A stretch of DNA of 64,000 nucleotides from CAZTHM01 sp041946825. Its GTDB lineage: Bacteria; Acidobacteriota; Terriglobia; UBA7540. Positions 45,633 to 54,212 of the stretch are shown here, in pieces. Position 1 is the stretch's first letter, and each line of letters begins with the position of its first letter. The notes under the pieces are model-generated. The model had not been told where the DNA came from. It was given only the letters and a program-made list of their open reading frames with translations, and did no database searches. Made by a program: the position numbers and the translations under genes. Where the stretch lies: positions 28,316 to 92,315 of the forward strand of contig JBHGBD010000018.1 of assembly GCA_041946825.1 (NCBI GenBank), given 5' to 3'.

Positions 45633-46508
45633 TCAAGGCCTCTGTATTTCCTCCGCCAACGCCGGTTCGGAAGCCGGAGCCTCCGACTCGCGGCGATGAT
45701 AGATGAAGAGGTGCACGATAAACATGAGCACCAGCACACCGCCGAAGGTGCACACGATGGTGGCGCCCGTCGGAAGGTCCATCACCACGGAGAGGTAAAC
45801 ACCCAGGGCGGAGACCAGCGTGCCCATCGTCCAGCCGATGGCCAGCCGCCGCCCGATTCGTTCGGCAAAGAGCATCGCCCCCACTGACGGCACGATCAGA
45901 TAGCAGAACACCAGCAAGACTCCGGCAATTGCCACCGAAGAAGTCACCACAAAGCCGAACGAGGCGTAAAAGAGAAAATCCCACAGGCGGATCGAAATCC
46001 CCTGGCTCTCGGCGGCTTTCGGGTTCATTGAAATCAGCAGGAAGTTCTTCCGGAAGATGTAATGGAACAACCCGATGGCCCCGTAGAGCGCCGCCGTGCG
46101 CCCGACCTCGCCCCAGGAGACCGCCAGGATGTTCCCGACCAGCATGTCCTTCAAGTGTTCGGTTTCGCCCGTCGCCTTGCTCATGGCGAGGATTGCCCCG
46201 GCCGAAGCCACGGCGTAAGCGATGCCGATGAAGGCTTCCTGGGGGATATGGGTCCGGCGCATGCGGGCCAGCGAGAAGATCAGCGCGCCCAGGAAAGTGA
46301 ATCCCAGGCTGATCCAGTAGGCGCCGCTGGCGTGCGGGTCCATCCCCATCAGAACGGCAATGGTGGCGCCCATGGCGGCAATCTGGGCCAGCGCCAGGTC
46401 CACGAAGATGACGCCTCGCTCCACCACGTGGACGCCCAGGTAAGCGTGAATCCCGGTCAGAATCAGGCTGGCGACAAAAGGCGCCAGCAAGAAAGGCAGC
46501 ATATCCAT
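45633..46508 (-). CDS. Metal ABC transporter permease (ZnuB/MntB family)
   Basis: This is the 291-residue integral membrane subunit of an ABC importer for zinc or manganese. The ATG has GGAGG 5 nt upstream. About eight membrane segments are visible; FVDLALAQIAAMGATIAVLM and the GVLLVFCYLIVPSVGAMLFA region match the ABC-3 permease family. The gene follows the binding-protein gene by 17 bp. The ATPase gene normally found in such operons is not present between or after these genes in the window. Confidence 0.93.
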   Translation of the reverse strand: MDMLPFLLAPFVASLILTGIHAYLGVHVVERGVIFVDLALAQIAAMGATIAVLMGMDPHASGAYWISLGFTFLGALIFSLARMRRTHIPQEAFIGIAYAVASAGAILAMSKATGETEHLKDMLVGNILAVSWGEVGRTAALYGAIGLFHYIFRKNFLLISMNPKAAESQGISIRLWDFLFYASFGFVVTSSVAIAGVLLVFCYLIVPSVGAMLFAERIGRRLAIGWTMGTLVSALGVYLSVVMDLPTGATIVCTFGGVLVLMFIVHLFIYHRRESEAPASEPALAEEIQRP

Positions 46509-46525
46509 TCAATCCTCCAGCGCGG

Positions 46526-47467
46526 CTACGGCGCGGCCTTGAAAGCGTTCACGAGCAAATTGATATCGTAGTCGAAAAGTTTGAAATAGTCGGTCACTTC
46601 TTTCTCGCCGCCCACCGAGGGCAGCAGGACCACCACCTTGGCGCCGGTTTCGCGGGCGATGGAATTGGGAGTCTTCAGGTCGAAGTAAGGCTCCACCAGG
46701 ATGACCTTGACGTTCTCCCGCTTCATCATCTGAATCAATTCCACGGTGTGCCCGGGGCTGGGGGGAATCCCCGGCCGCGGCTCGATTTCCCCGGCGGAGA
46801 CCAGGCCGAAGCGCTTCAGGAAATTCGGCCAGGAGCGGTGATAGGTGATCACCTTGCGCCCCTGATAGGGTTTCATCTGGGCGTCCCAGCCCTTTTCGGC
46901 AGTGTCGAGGCGTTTGGCGAAATCCTGATAGCGCTGCTCGAAATACGCGGCGCTTGCGGGCTGCAACTGCCCAAGCTTCTGGGCGATTCCGTGCGCAATC
47001 CGCCGGCCATTCTGGGGATCAAGCCAATAGTGGGGATTCCCAAAGGGATGCACATCGCCCATGGCGCGAGTCACGGCTCCGGTGGGGATTTCCAGGATGT
47101 CCGCGAACTGCGAAGCGTCCAGATAGCCCTTGGCGTTCACCTGGACGTTGGGGTTTCCGCACTGGTTGATGAGCGGCGGCAACCAGCCGATTTCGAGCTG
47201 CAAGCCGACGACGATCAGCAAATCGGCGCGGCGGAGTTTGAGCAGAAAGCTGGGCTTGGCCTCCACGAAGTGCGGGTCCTGGTAACCTTTGGCGATCGAG
47301 TCGACCTCGACACGGTCGCCACCCACCTGCGAGGCAAATTCCGCCAGGTCCGTCGTAGCAGTCACAATCCTCAGCTTGGACGCCGCCCGAGCCGGAACCG
47401 CCAGCGCAAACATGACGAGCAGAAAGGACAATCCAGAATTGAAACTCCAAAGCGGCTTTTCGTTCAT
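46526..47467 (-). CDS. Metal-binding periplasmic protein (ZnuA-like)
   Basis: The 313-residue solute-binding protein of cluster A-I starts at the ATG at 47467, preceded by AGGAG; a longer open frame exists only because the upstream repeats lack stops. The signal peptide ends around AARA (residue 27). Predicted metal ligands are His in QDPHFVEAKPS, GNPHYWLDP and ITYHRSW, and the acidic ligand region ILVEPYFDLKTPN. The His-rich loop of many zinc-specific members is absent, so Zn, Mn or Fe are all possible. It sits between the outer-membrane protein and permease genes. Confidence 0.92.
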   Translation of the reverse strand: MNEKPLWSFNSGLSFLLVMFALAVPARAASKLRIVTATTDLAEFASQVGGDRVEVDSIAKGYQDPHFVEAKPSFLLKLRRADLLIVVGLQLEIGWLPPLINQCGNPNVQVNAKGYLDASQFADILEIPTGAVTRAMGDVHPFGNPHYWLDPQNGRRIAHGIAQKLGQLQPASAAYFEQRYQDFAKRLDTAEKGWDAQMKPYQGRKVITYHRSWPNFLKRFGLVSAGEIEPRPGIPPSPGHTVELIQMMKRENVKVILVEPYFDLKTPNSIARETGAKVVVLLPSVGGEKEVTDYFKLFDYDINLLVNAFKAAP

Positions 47468-47500
47468 ACCCACTCCTGACAGCAAATTGAGAAACCAACC

Positions 47501-47610
47501 ACGGACGTCGCACCGCAGAGGCGCTGAGTTCGCAGAGAGATCGCCGAGACTAGCCACGGCCGTCGCACCGCAGAGGCGCGGAGTTCGCAGAGAAATCGCC
47601 GAGACTAAGG
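47501..47610. repeat. Two tandem copies of a 55-bp repeat
   Basis: Copies at 47501-47555 and 47556-47610 differ at about six positions. Each contains CACCGCAGAGGCGC and GAGTTCGCAGAGA. A related piece in opposite orientation (GCCTCTGCGTCTCTGCGGTG) lies at about 47658-47677, so the gap may fold into a long hairpin. The element fills the space between the outer-membrane protein and ZnuA-like genes. Confidence 0.75.
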
Positions 47611-47699
47611 ACCAAGACAATGGACCCGATCGTTCGTTCCCCCGCCCTCGCTCGGCGGCCTCTGCGTCTCTGCGGTGAGAGCACATTTCAATCGCCCTC

Positions 47700-49001
47700 C
47701 TAAAAGGGATGGGCGCCGTGCGCGCCCAGGATGAACAGGAATTGGAACATCAGGTCGTTGCCGCTGCGCCCGTCGGCGTAACGGGTAAAGCGATACTGGC
47801 CGCGAATCTGGCTGAACTCGCTGGGCCAATAAGTAATCACGGGTGAAAACCCGCTGTCGGTCAACGCGGCGTATTGGGCCTGCCCGGAACGGTCGTACCG
47901 CCCGCCCAGCGTCCAGCGGCGGTTCAGACGATAATCGGCGGCCGTATAGACCCCAAACGCCTTCTCGACCGAGGTCAGTTCCTGGCGCTGGCTCCAGATG
48001 AGTTCGCTCCGCAACAGGAAATTATGATAGATGGCGCGGCGCAGCGGCTTCCAGCGCAACGTCGCGTCCGCGCCGAAGAGTTGCGTGCGGAACGCCGTAC
48101 CGACATCATTGTGCCCCCGGGCATAGGAAAATCCCAGATCGAGGTTGGTGGACTCGCTCAAGTCGCCGTAGCCCCGCAGCCGACCGACCGCCAGCAGGTC
48201 TCCGCGCCGCGTCGAGTGAAACACGCCGCCCGCGTCGCCGCGGTAAAGCTGCGTGGTGGCTTCGAGAAAAATCCCTTTGGGCGCGGGAAGAATCCGGCTG
48301 ACCGAGAGGCCCGCGTCGGAGATTCCATCTTCGCCGCCCACCAGGCTTTCCGTGACCAGCGGGCGATCGATCCACGGCAGGTTGTGATTGTGAAGGGTGT
48401 TGACGACTCCGAATGCGGAGCGCATCTTCCCCACCTTGGCCACGAATCCCGCCGGCAAGGACGTGAACGTGATGTATCCCTCCTCGAGATCCACTCCCTC
48501 CTGGCCAAAAGTCAGGAAGAAGTCGCCGCGCGCGTAGGGGTCGATAATTGCCTGCAAGCCGACTTCGGATTCGTGCATTTCCAGGGCCGGCATGTGGCGA
48601 TTCGGGTCGCGCCCGGCGGCGCCGATGAAATCCCCAATGACGCCGATGTCGGGGTTGAGAATCTTCGCGGCGGTACTCGCTCCGCCATAGACGGGGAGCT
48701 GTGTCGGGTTGGTGCTGGTTGCGACGACCTGCGGGGCTGGCTGGGAAACCGCTGGCTGCGTCGAAGCCGCGGCCTGTTCAGGCGGCGTGGTTGCTGGCGC
48801 TGGTTGCTCGGCAGGCTTCGCGGCGCTCTCGGCCGGAGGAGCCGCGGCCTGCGCCGCCTTGAGCGCGCGGAGTTCCCCTTCCAGTGCAATGATGCGGTCT
48901 TCCAGCGCCCGCAGCCGCGCTTGGGTATCATCCGTCGTCTGCGCCCTCGCCAAGCCGGGAAGAATCAGCAGCCACCCGAATAGTAGAGCGATTCGCTTCA
49001 T
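47700..49001 (-). CDS. Outer-membrane beta-barrel protein, likely metal-uptake associated
   Basis: The 433-residue protein starts at an ATG with GAGG upstream and has a signal peptide ending at ARAQ (residue 21). A short coiled coil (ARLRALEDRIIALEGELRAL) and a Pro/Ala-rich linker precede a beta barrel with alternating strands (for example GDFFLTFGQEGVDLEEGYIT) ending in Phe, as expected for BamA-dependent barrels. The coiled-coil-plus-barrel plan resembles zinc-regulated porin-like proteins encoded with ZnuA genes. Position upstream of the binding protein suggests it admits the metal or a metal complex through the outer membrane (inference). Confidence 0.85.
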   Translation of the reverse strand: MKRIALLFGWLLILPGLARAQTTDDTQARLRALEDRIIALEGELRALKAAQAAAPPAESAAKPAEQPAPATTPPEQAAASTQPAVSQPAPQVVATSTNPTQLPVYGGASTAAKILNPDIGVIGDFIGAAGRDPNRHMPALEMHESEVGLQAIIDPYARGDFFLTFGQEGVDLEEGYITFTSLPAGFVAKVGKMRSAFGVVNTLHNHNLPWIDRPLVTESLVGGEDGISDAGLSVSRILPAPKGIFLEATTQLYRGDAGGVFHSTRRGDLLAVGRLRGYGDLSESTNLDLGFSYARGHNDVGTAFRTQLFGADATLRWKPLRRAIYHNFLLRSELIWSQRQELTSVEKAFGVYTAADYRLNRRWTLGGRYDRSGQAQYAALTDSGFSPVITYWPSEFSQIRGQYRFTRYADGRSGNDLMFQFLFILGAHGAHPF

Positions 49002-49078
49002 CGCAACACCTCTGGCAATTTCCCAAGAAGATTGAAACGCGGAAAGTGCCGGCAGTCGCCGGCGTCACGGGAAGAATT

Positions 49079-49444
49079 TCAGCGGGCAGGAGGAGCGCGC
49101 GCGGGGATCACACCCCCATCGGAGGCAGCATACGGCGCGGAAGAGCAAGTCAATACGAATCGGACCACAAGGTCGGGAGCCGCGGCAGGAGAGTTGGTCA
49201 CCGCGACGGCTGCGCTCTCCTGCGCGACACGGCAGGCGAGGCAGACCGGTCGCTCGCCGTTGCCCGGCCCCTGGACTTGATCGGCGCGGGTCAGAGCGCT
49301 CGGCGTGGGGCAAATCTGGTCTTCACCGTCGTGGTGAAGTTCCGTCACCCAAAGGAGCTGTGCCTGGATGAGGATCAGGCCCCAGATCGCCAGAACGCGC
49401 GTCGAGCGGCTTCGGAGCAGTTGATGGATGGACAGCTTTGCCAC
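49079..49444 (-). CDS. Small exported Cys/His protein upstream of metal-uptake genes
   Basis: The 121-residue frame starts at a GTG. A hydrophobic N-terminal segment (LAIWGLILIQAQLLWVTEL) is followed by HHDGEDQICP and CLAC motifs and an Ala/Pro-rich tail. The Cys/His spacing suggests metal binding; DUF2946-like proteins have similar size and content, but I cannot confirm membership. It lies 77 bp before the outer-membrane protein gene, on the same strand, so it is probably the first gene of the metal cluster. Confidence 0.6.
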   Translation of the reverse strand: MAKLSIHQLLRSRSTRVLAIWGLILIQAQLLWVTELHHDGEDQICPTPSALTRADQVQGPGNGERPVCLACRVAQESAAVAVTNSPAAAPDLVVRFVLTCSSAPYAASDGGVIPARAPPAR

Positions 49445-49516
49445 GGTTTTTGTCTTAGGAATTACCCTTGAGTGCCAAAGTCCACTTTGAACACAGAGCT
49501 CGAAAACCCGTACGAC

Positions 49517-49604
49517 ATGTCATTCCGAGGAGCCGCAGGCGACGAAGAATCTCGAATTGCCTTTATCTTCAGAGCGGGATTCCTCGCTGCGCTCGGAATG
49601 ACAT
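49517..49604. repeat. 88-bp inverted element with GTCATTCCGAG ends
   Basis: The ends ATGTCATTCCGAG and CTCGGAATGACAT are perfect 13-bp inverted repeats. Each side continues with a similar inner sequence (GACGAAGAATCTCG and, reversed, GAGGAATCCCGC), so the element is two head-to-head copies of a unit of about 35 nt. This is a non-coding, REPIN-like arrangement in the 299-bp gap after lpxD. Confidence 0.75.
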
Positions 49605-49743
49605 AATATAGCAGACGTCTTTCGGCATCCTGATAAAGCGATCAGGCGAATCCGGGCGGACCCGGAATTCTTCCCAATTGGATGAGAACCAACGGCCAAA
49701 AGATGTATCGCTCTGCCCGGCAACTTGTTGAATTGGAACGGCC

Positions 49744-50760
49744 CTAGCCTCGCTTCAAGAGCTGGGCGGAAATCTCCTTCACCTTCTCGGCCAGGTTGGG
49801 CAGTTGCGACAGGTGCGCGTAGATCCGCTTGAAATCTTCCAGCGGCCGCGCCGGCGTGCCCCAGACCGTAGCTCCTTTGCGGATAATCTTGCCCGTGGGG
49901 ATTCCCGCCTGGGCGCCGACTACTACATGTTCTTCCAGCCGGACGTGGTCCGCGACACCAACCTGCCCGCCCATCACCACGTAGTCACCGATTTCGCAGC
50001 TTCCCGAAATGCCCGTTTGCGCTGCAATCACACAGTGCCGCCCGATCCTTACATTGTGGGCGATTTGAACGAGATTGTCCACCTTCGTACCCCGCCCTAC
50101 CACCGTCACGCCGAGCGAGCCGCGGTCCACGGTCGAGTTGGCGCCAATCTCGACGTCGTCCTCAAGGATGACCTGCCCGAGCTGGGGGAATTTGTGATAC
50201 CGTCCCTCGGCGAAGACGTAGCCAAATCCGTCGGACCCAATCACCACCCCGGCGTGGAGAATCACGCGATCGCCAATCCGCGCCCCCGCGTAGACCGTGA
50301 CGCGCGGGTAAAGCACACATCCCGCGCCGATCTGTGAACCTTCACCAAGAAACACGCCCGCGCCCAGACGAGTCCCTGGCCCGACGGAGGCGCCGCTTTC
50401 GACAACGGCGTAAGGGCCCACGCTGACGTCCGCCGCCAGTCGCGCGTCAGCCGATATCACCGCCGTGGGATGGATTCCGGGCTCGGGGGTCTTAGGCGGA
50501 CAAATCGCCTCCGCGGCGCGAATCAGGGCGAGCTTGGGTTGCGGCACGGCAATCGTCGTTCGCCCTTCGAGTTTCGCTGCTGTCGGAATCAGGATGCACC
50601 CCGCGTTTGAGGTGGCGGCCTGCGCCAGCGCGCGCTCGCCTTCGGCGAATGTCAAGTCATCCGGCCCGGCGCTTGCCAGCGCCGCGACGCCGCGAATCTC
50701 GCGCGTCGCATCACCCGCAGCTTCACCGCTCAAAAGTTTCGCGATCTCTGAGACGGTCAT
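49744..50760 (-). CDS. lpxD: UDP-3-O-acylglucosamine N-acyltransferase LpxD
   Basis: LpxD adds the second, N-linked acyl chain in lipid A synthesis. The ATG at 50760 gives 338 residues, the usual length. The N-terminal uridine-binding domain (residues 1-100) has DDLTFAEGERALAQ. A left-handed beta helix follows, with hexapeptide repeats such as VSVGPYAVVESGASVGPGTR and IGSDGFGYVF. The catalytic His lies in KVDNLVQIAHNVRIG. The neighbouring acyltransferase gene upstream, also leftward, belongs to the same pathway. A heptad-repeat region separates the two. Confidence 0.95.
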   Translation of the reverse strand: MTVSEIAKLLSGEAAGDATREIRGVAALASAGPDDLTFAEGERALAQAATSNAGCILIPTAAKLEGRTTIAVPQPKLALIRAAEAICPPKTPEPGIHPTAVISADARLAADVSVGPYAVVESGASVGPGTRLGAGVFLGEGSQIGAGCVLYPRVTVYAGARIGDRVILHAGVVIGSDGFGYVFAEGRYHKFPQLGQVILEDDVEIGANSTVDRGSLGVTVVGRGTKVDNLVQIAHNVRIGRHCVIAAQTGISGSCEIGDYVVMGGQVGVADHVRLEEHVVVGAQAGIPTGKIIRKGATVWGTPARPLEDFKRIYAHLSQLPNLAEKVKEISAQLLKRG

Positions 50761-50772
50761 CAATGCACCTCG

Positions 50773-50876
50773 GGCGGAAGTTGAAAGTTCAAAGTTGAAA
50801 GTTGAAGGACAAAAAAGCTACGTTCGAGCCTTGCCGGTCTTTGACTTTCAACTTTCAACTTTCGACTTTTGACTCT
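50773..50876. repeat. Inverted heptad-repeat pair between lpxD and acyltransferase genes
   Basis: Units of 7 nt run as GTTGAAA, GTTCAAA, GTTGAAA, GTTGAAG (50773-50807) and as TGACTTT, CAACTTT, CAACTTT, CGACTTT, TGACTCT (50835-50876). The second arm is close to the reverse complement of the first, so a hairpin with a loop of about 28 nt is possible. The right arm stops 1 bp before the acyltransferase stop codon. Confidence 0.8.
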
Positions 50877-50877
50877 C

Positions 50878-51858
50878 TCAAAACGGATACAGCGGCGGCT
50901 CGCCCGGCGGGCGCGTTTTCCACCGGCGATGCACCCAGAGCCACTGGTCGGGATAGCGGCGCACGTAATCCTCGAGCAGGCGCGTGAAGTTGGCCGTGTT
51001 GGCGAGGATTTCCTCCTCCGGGTCGTCGCGCTTGATCCATTCCACCGGGTCGAAGCGCAGGCGATATTTCTTCAGCTTGTCGTCCCAGATTGCCAGGCCA
51101 AACACAATCGGCACACCCAGTTTCCGCGCCAACCGCGCCGGCGCGGGAGTGGTCGAGGCCCGCCGCCCGAAGAATTCCACGAACACGCCTTCCGCCGCGA
51201 GCATGTTCTGGTCGGCGAGGATTCCCACCGCCTCGCCGCGCTGAAAGGCGCGCAGGATTTCGCGCGCCGACTCCCGCTTCTCGATGGCGCGCCCGCCACT
51301 CAGGCAGCGGTAGCGATTGATGAGCGCGTCGAGGAGGGGATTATCCAGCTCGCGGACAATGAAGTTGAGCGGATAACCGTACAAGCCGTGGGCAAACGAA
51401 CTGAGCTCCCAGTTACCGAAATGCGCGGTCAGAAAAAGCACGCCCTTGCCCTGTTCGCGGGCGCGAGCGAAGTTCTCAAAGCCGTCGTAGATGATGAGCT
51501 TCTCGATATTTTCGCGCGTCCAGCGGGGAAAGTGCGCGAAGTCGGCGAGCATTCTGCCGAATCCCCGGAAGAGCCTGCGCAGCACACGTCGCCGCCGCCG
51601 ATCATCCCAATCCGGGAAGGCCAAGCGGAGGTTGACAAGGCCGACGTGGCGCAAGCGCGGCCAGATGCGATAAATCAACGCCGCCAGCGCCGCGCAGACG
51701 GCGCGCGCGATGGGATGAGGCAGGAAGCCCAGGAAGCGCAGAAGGCCCGCGGCGGCCCCGTATTCAAGGCGATGGCGAAACGCCGACCGTTTCTTTTTGT
51801 GAGGGTCGACGACCGGCGCCGCGGCAGATTCCGGACTGTTCACCATCAAGGAGGCCAC
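50878..51858 (-). CDS. Lipid A biosynthesis lauroyl-type acyltransferase (LpxL/HtrB family)
   Basis: The protein has 326 residues if it starts at the GTG at 51858, which has AGGAGG 5 nt upstream; an ATG at 51846 is an alternative. The catalytic motif His-x4-Glu is present in FLTAHFGNWELSSFAH, and the segment GGRAIEKRESAREILRAFQR with ILADQNMLAAEGVFVEFFG matches the family. Such enzymes add secondary acyl chains to lipid A at the inner membrane. Its position before lpxD supports this. KDO dependence cannot be judged. Confidence 0.9.
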   Translation of the reverse strand: MASLMVNSPESAAAPVVDPHKKKRSAFRHRLEYGAAAGLLRFLGFLPHPIARAVCAALAALIYRIWPRLRHVGLVNLRLAFPDWDDRRRRRVLRRLFRGFGRMLADFAHFPRWTRENIEKLIIYDGFENFARAREQGKGVLFLTAHFGNWELSSFAHGLYGYPLNFIVRELDNPLLDALINRYRCLSGGRAIEKRESAREILRAFQRGEAVGILADQNMLAAEGVFVEFFGRRASTTPAPARLARKLGVPIVFGLAIWDDKLKKYRLRFDPVEWIKRDDPEEEILANTANFTRLLEDYVRRYPDQWLWVHRRWKTRPPGEPPLYPF

Positions 51859-51936
51859 ACCACCCTCCTCTCGACGGTACCACACCGCCGGCGTGGAGCG
51901 TCAAGGTCTGGCCTCGGAAATCAGCGCGGGAAGATT

Positions 51937-52884
51937 TCAATCGGCCCGAAGAGGCAGGTTCTGAAGGAAGAAATTGAGAACTTGATCTTCGTATTCCTTC
52001 TTCACGGCACCCGACGCCAGGGCGGTATAAGTGTGATCGAGCACCAGCAGGCGTTTGGGCTCGGGGGCGTTGTTGTACAAACCCTCGGTGGCCGACGCCA
52101 GCAAAGGAGAATCTTTCCCCTGAATGAAGAGCTTGGGCATGCCCGCCAGCTTGGGCAATTCGGCCAGAAGGGACGGCCGCTTTCGACCCATCATGAGCAG
52201 AGAGAAACCGGCGTTCGGAACCATGCGGAACCACTTGCTGGACCCGCCCAGGGCCTCGTCAACCTGAGCCTCGACCATCTCGTGCGGGTCATCATAGACC
52301 GTGTCGACAACCAGGCTCTTGACCAGCGGGTTCTGTTCGGCGACTGCCAGGGCGGCGTATCCCCCCGTCGTGATCCCGAAAAGCCCAACCCGGTGAGGAT
52401 TCACCCCCGGCTGCTTGACGACTTTGTCAATCGCCGCCTTCAGATCCTCAATCTGCCAGAGGCCCAGGTCGGAGTACCGGTGCCGGGTCTTGGGCCCGTG
52501 GAAGTTGAACAGATAGACATTGAAATGGTTCTGCCGGAGCACACTGCCCATCGCCAGCAACTCTGAGCGGTTGGAGTTGTAGCCGTGGCAGAGGATGATC
52601 GTCGGCGCTCCCTTCAACCCCACGAGCAGCCAGCCATCATGCTCGCCGCCCTGCGGGTCGGTGAAACTCAGCCCCACATAATTGCTCTGGAAAGATGATT
52701 GAGGGGTGACCGTCTCCGATGTGTTGACGGCCGTAACGATATTGTAAAGGAGGAAGGCACTGAGCCCGCCCACGGCCAGGACCAGAACCGCCGCCAGAAT
52801 GAGGACCGCGCGAATCACCCGCCCGGCTAGTTCACCGGAGAACCGCGAAGGAGCGGCGACCGCCACTGCTCGCCTGCGTGCCAT
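51937..52884 (-). CDS. Membrane-anchored alpha/beta hydrolase with Thr at the nucleophile position
   Basis: The 315-residue protein starts at the ATG at 52884. A membrane anchor (residues about 22-48) precedes an alpha/beta-hydrolase fold: TIILCHGYNSNRSELLAMGS (oxyanion region), nucleophile elbow and C-terminal His in LVLDHTYTAL with Asp in IQGKDSPLLA. The elbow reads GLFGITTGGYAAL, so the usual Gly-x-Ser-x-Gly has Thr172 in place of Ser. It resembles BEM46/YqkD-type proteins. Activity is uncertain because of this change. It is divergent from the GNAT gene. Confidence 0.82.
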   Translation of the reverse strand: MARRRAVAVAAPSRFSGELAGRVIRAVLILAAVLVLAVGGLSAFLLYNIVTAVNTSETVTPQSSFQSNYVGLSFTDPQGGEHDGWLLVGLKGAPTIILCHGYNSNRSELLAMGSVLRQNHFNVYLFNFHGPKTRHRYSDLGLWQIEDLKAAIDKVVKQPGVNPHRVGLFGITTGGYAALAVAEQNPLVKSLVVDTVYDDPHEMVEAQVDEALGGSSKWFRMVPNAGFSLLMMGRKRPSLLAELPKLAGMPKLFIQGKDSPLLASATEGLYNNAPEPKRLLVLDHTYTALASGAVKKEYEDQVLNFFLQNLPLRAD

Positions 52885-53203
52885 ACGGCTGCCTTTAGTC
52901 AACTCCGCTCGTCAGTGGGCTTGCGAGCACGTGCGTGCACAAGCGGATGATGCTATCACAATCGTTTTTTCGGCTCGACAAAAACTTTCATTTCCCACGG
53001 CGCAGAGTCGTACTTTCGACTTTTTCCGCGAGGCTCCCCTTCCCATCCTCGGGGCGGCGGTCTCGATCCCACCCTTCGCCTTATGCCGGACTTTTTTGCG
53101 CTATACTCCCGCCGCGCCTTGTGCCAATATCCCCGCGACGGGCATGAATACTGCCTCCCGACGGGCAGACCCCGCCGCTTGCGGCGCGGCAAGAGGAAGC
53201 GAT
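52885..53203. other. Divergent intergenic region
   Basis: The gap separates the leftward hydrolase and rightward GNAT genes. The rightward frame is open throughout, but upstream codons encode no recognisable domain. No clear promoter or repeat was seen. Confidence 0.4.
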
Positions 53204-54190
53204 TTGACGCCTGAAATCATTGACATTCGCCAATTCACTGCCCAGGCCTTCGAGACTTTGCTGGACGCCGAATCCCGCGCCTGGGACAGCGCGCTCCATT
53301 GGGACTTTGCCGGTTCGAAGCGGCTGATATCTTCCTGCCTGGACGAAAAGCGTCTTTCTGGTTATGCCCTGGTTAACAACGGAATCATTAAAGGATACAG
53401 TTTCTTCTTTTACGAGGGTGAGAAGGGGCTGATCGGCAGCTTGTTTGTCGCCCCCAACGGCGAACTTCTCGACCCGGCCCTCGTCTTGCTCAAGCATGTG
53501 ATCGAGACTCTGGTCGCCACCCCCGGCCTGCGGCGCGTGGAAACCCAGCTCCCCCACTACTCGATGGAGCAACTCGAGCCTTCCTTCCGGGCCCACGGCT
53601 TCAGCAGCTTTCTTCGCCGTTTCATGTCTCTGCCGATCTCGGCGCGATGGTCGGCGGCAAAAGGCTACGCGGAATCCACGGGGCCTGCCAGCCGGCCCCA
53701 GCCTGCCAACCTGGGGGGTTTTCAATTCATGCCCTGGGAGCGCAAGCACGATCGCAGCGCCTGCGAGGTCATCCTGAACGCCTATCGCGGGCATGTGGAC
53801 GGGCAGATTAATGACCAGTACGGATCGCTCGCCGGAACATCGCACCTGGTCGAGAACATCATGACCCAGCGCGGGTGTGGCGATATCATCCCGGACGCCT
53901 CGCTGGTCGCTCTCCACCGCCCCACCCAGAAGCTTGCCGGAGTGCTGGCGGTCAGCTCCGTTCGGGGGCGGACCGCCCACGTCCCGCAAATCGCCGTGGC
54001 GCGCGAATTCCAGAACATGAATCTGGGCCGTCGATTGATGGAGATGTCGTTCCAGCAGGCGGCGCGCCATGGTTACGAGGAAATCACCCTGACGGTCACG
54101 GATCTGAACGCCGGCGCCGTGCGCTTTTACGAGCGGCTGGGGTTTCAGACTCTGCGCACTTTCGGCGCCTTCGTCTGGGATGCGCGATGA
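53204..54190 (+). CDS. GNAT family N-acetyltransferase with two tandem GNAT regions
   Basis: The 328-residue form starts at TTG 53204, which has GAGG 7 nt upstream; an ATG at 53144 without a ribosome-binding site would add 20 residues. The N-terminal half (about 1-150) is a degenerate GNAT-like fold (GEKGLIGSLFVAPNGELLDP). The C-terminal half has the acetyl-CoA site motif VPQIAVAREFQNMNLGRRLM and the closing TDLNAGAVRFYERLGFQTLR. The acceptor substrate is unknown. It converges with GH16. Confidence 0.85.
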   Translation: MTPEIIDIRQFTAQAFETLLDAESRAWDSALHWDFAGSKRLISSCLDEKRLSGYALVNNGIIKGYSFFFYEGEKGLIGSLFVAPNGELLDPALVLLKHVIETLVATPGLRRVETQLPHYSMEQLEPSFRAHGFSSFLRRFMSLPISARWSAAKGYAESTGPASRPQPANLGGFQFMPWERKHDRSACEVILNAYRGHVDGQINDQYGSLAGTSHLVENIMTQRGCGDIIPDASLVALHRPTQKLAGVLAVSSVRGRTAHVPQIAVAREFQNMNLGRRLMEMSFQQAARHGYEEITLTVTDLNAGAVRFYERLGFQTLRTFGAFVWDAR

Positions 54191-54212
54191 CCGGGCGGAA
54201 CTCCGCGGCCGG

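Noticed and set aside
45544..46512. 322-residue leftward frame overlapping the permease gene
   Set aside because: It overlaps the ABC-3 permease in another frame, is rich in Arg/Gly/Pro and has no membrane pattern; the permease frame is the real one.
47468..47686. N-terminal extension of the ZnuA-like gene
   Set aside because: The extra codons come from the 55-bp repeats; the ATG at 47467 has a ribosome-binding site and starts a signal peptide.
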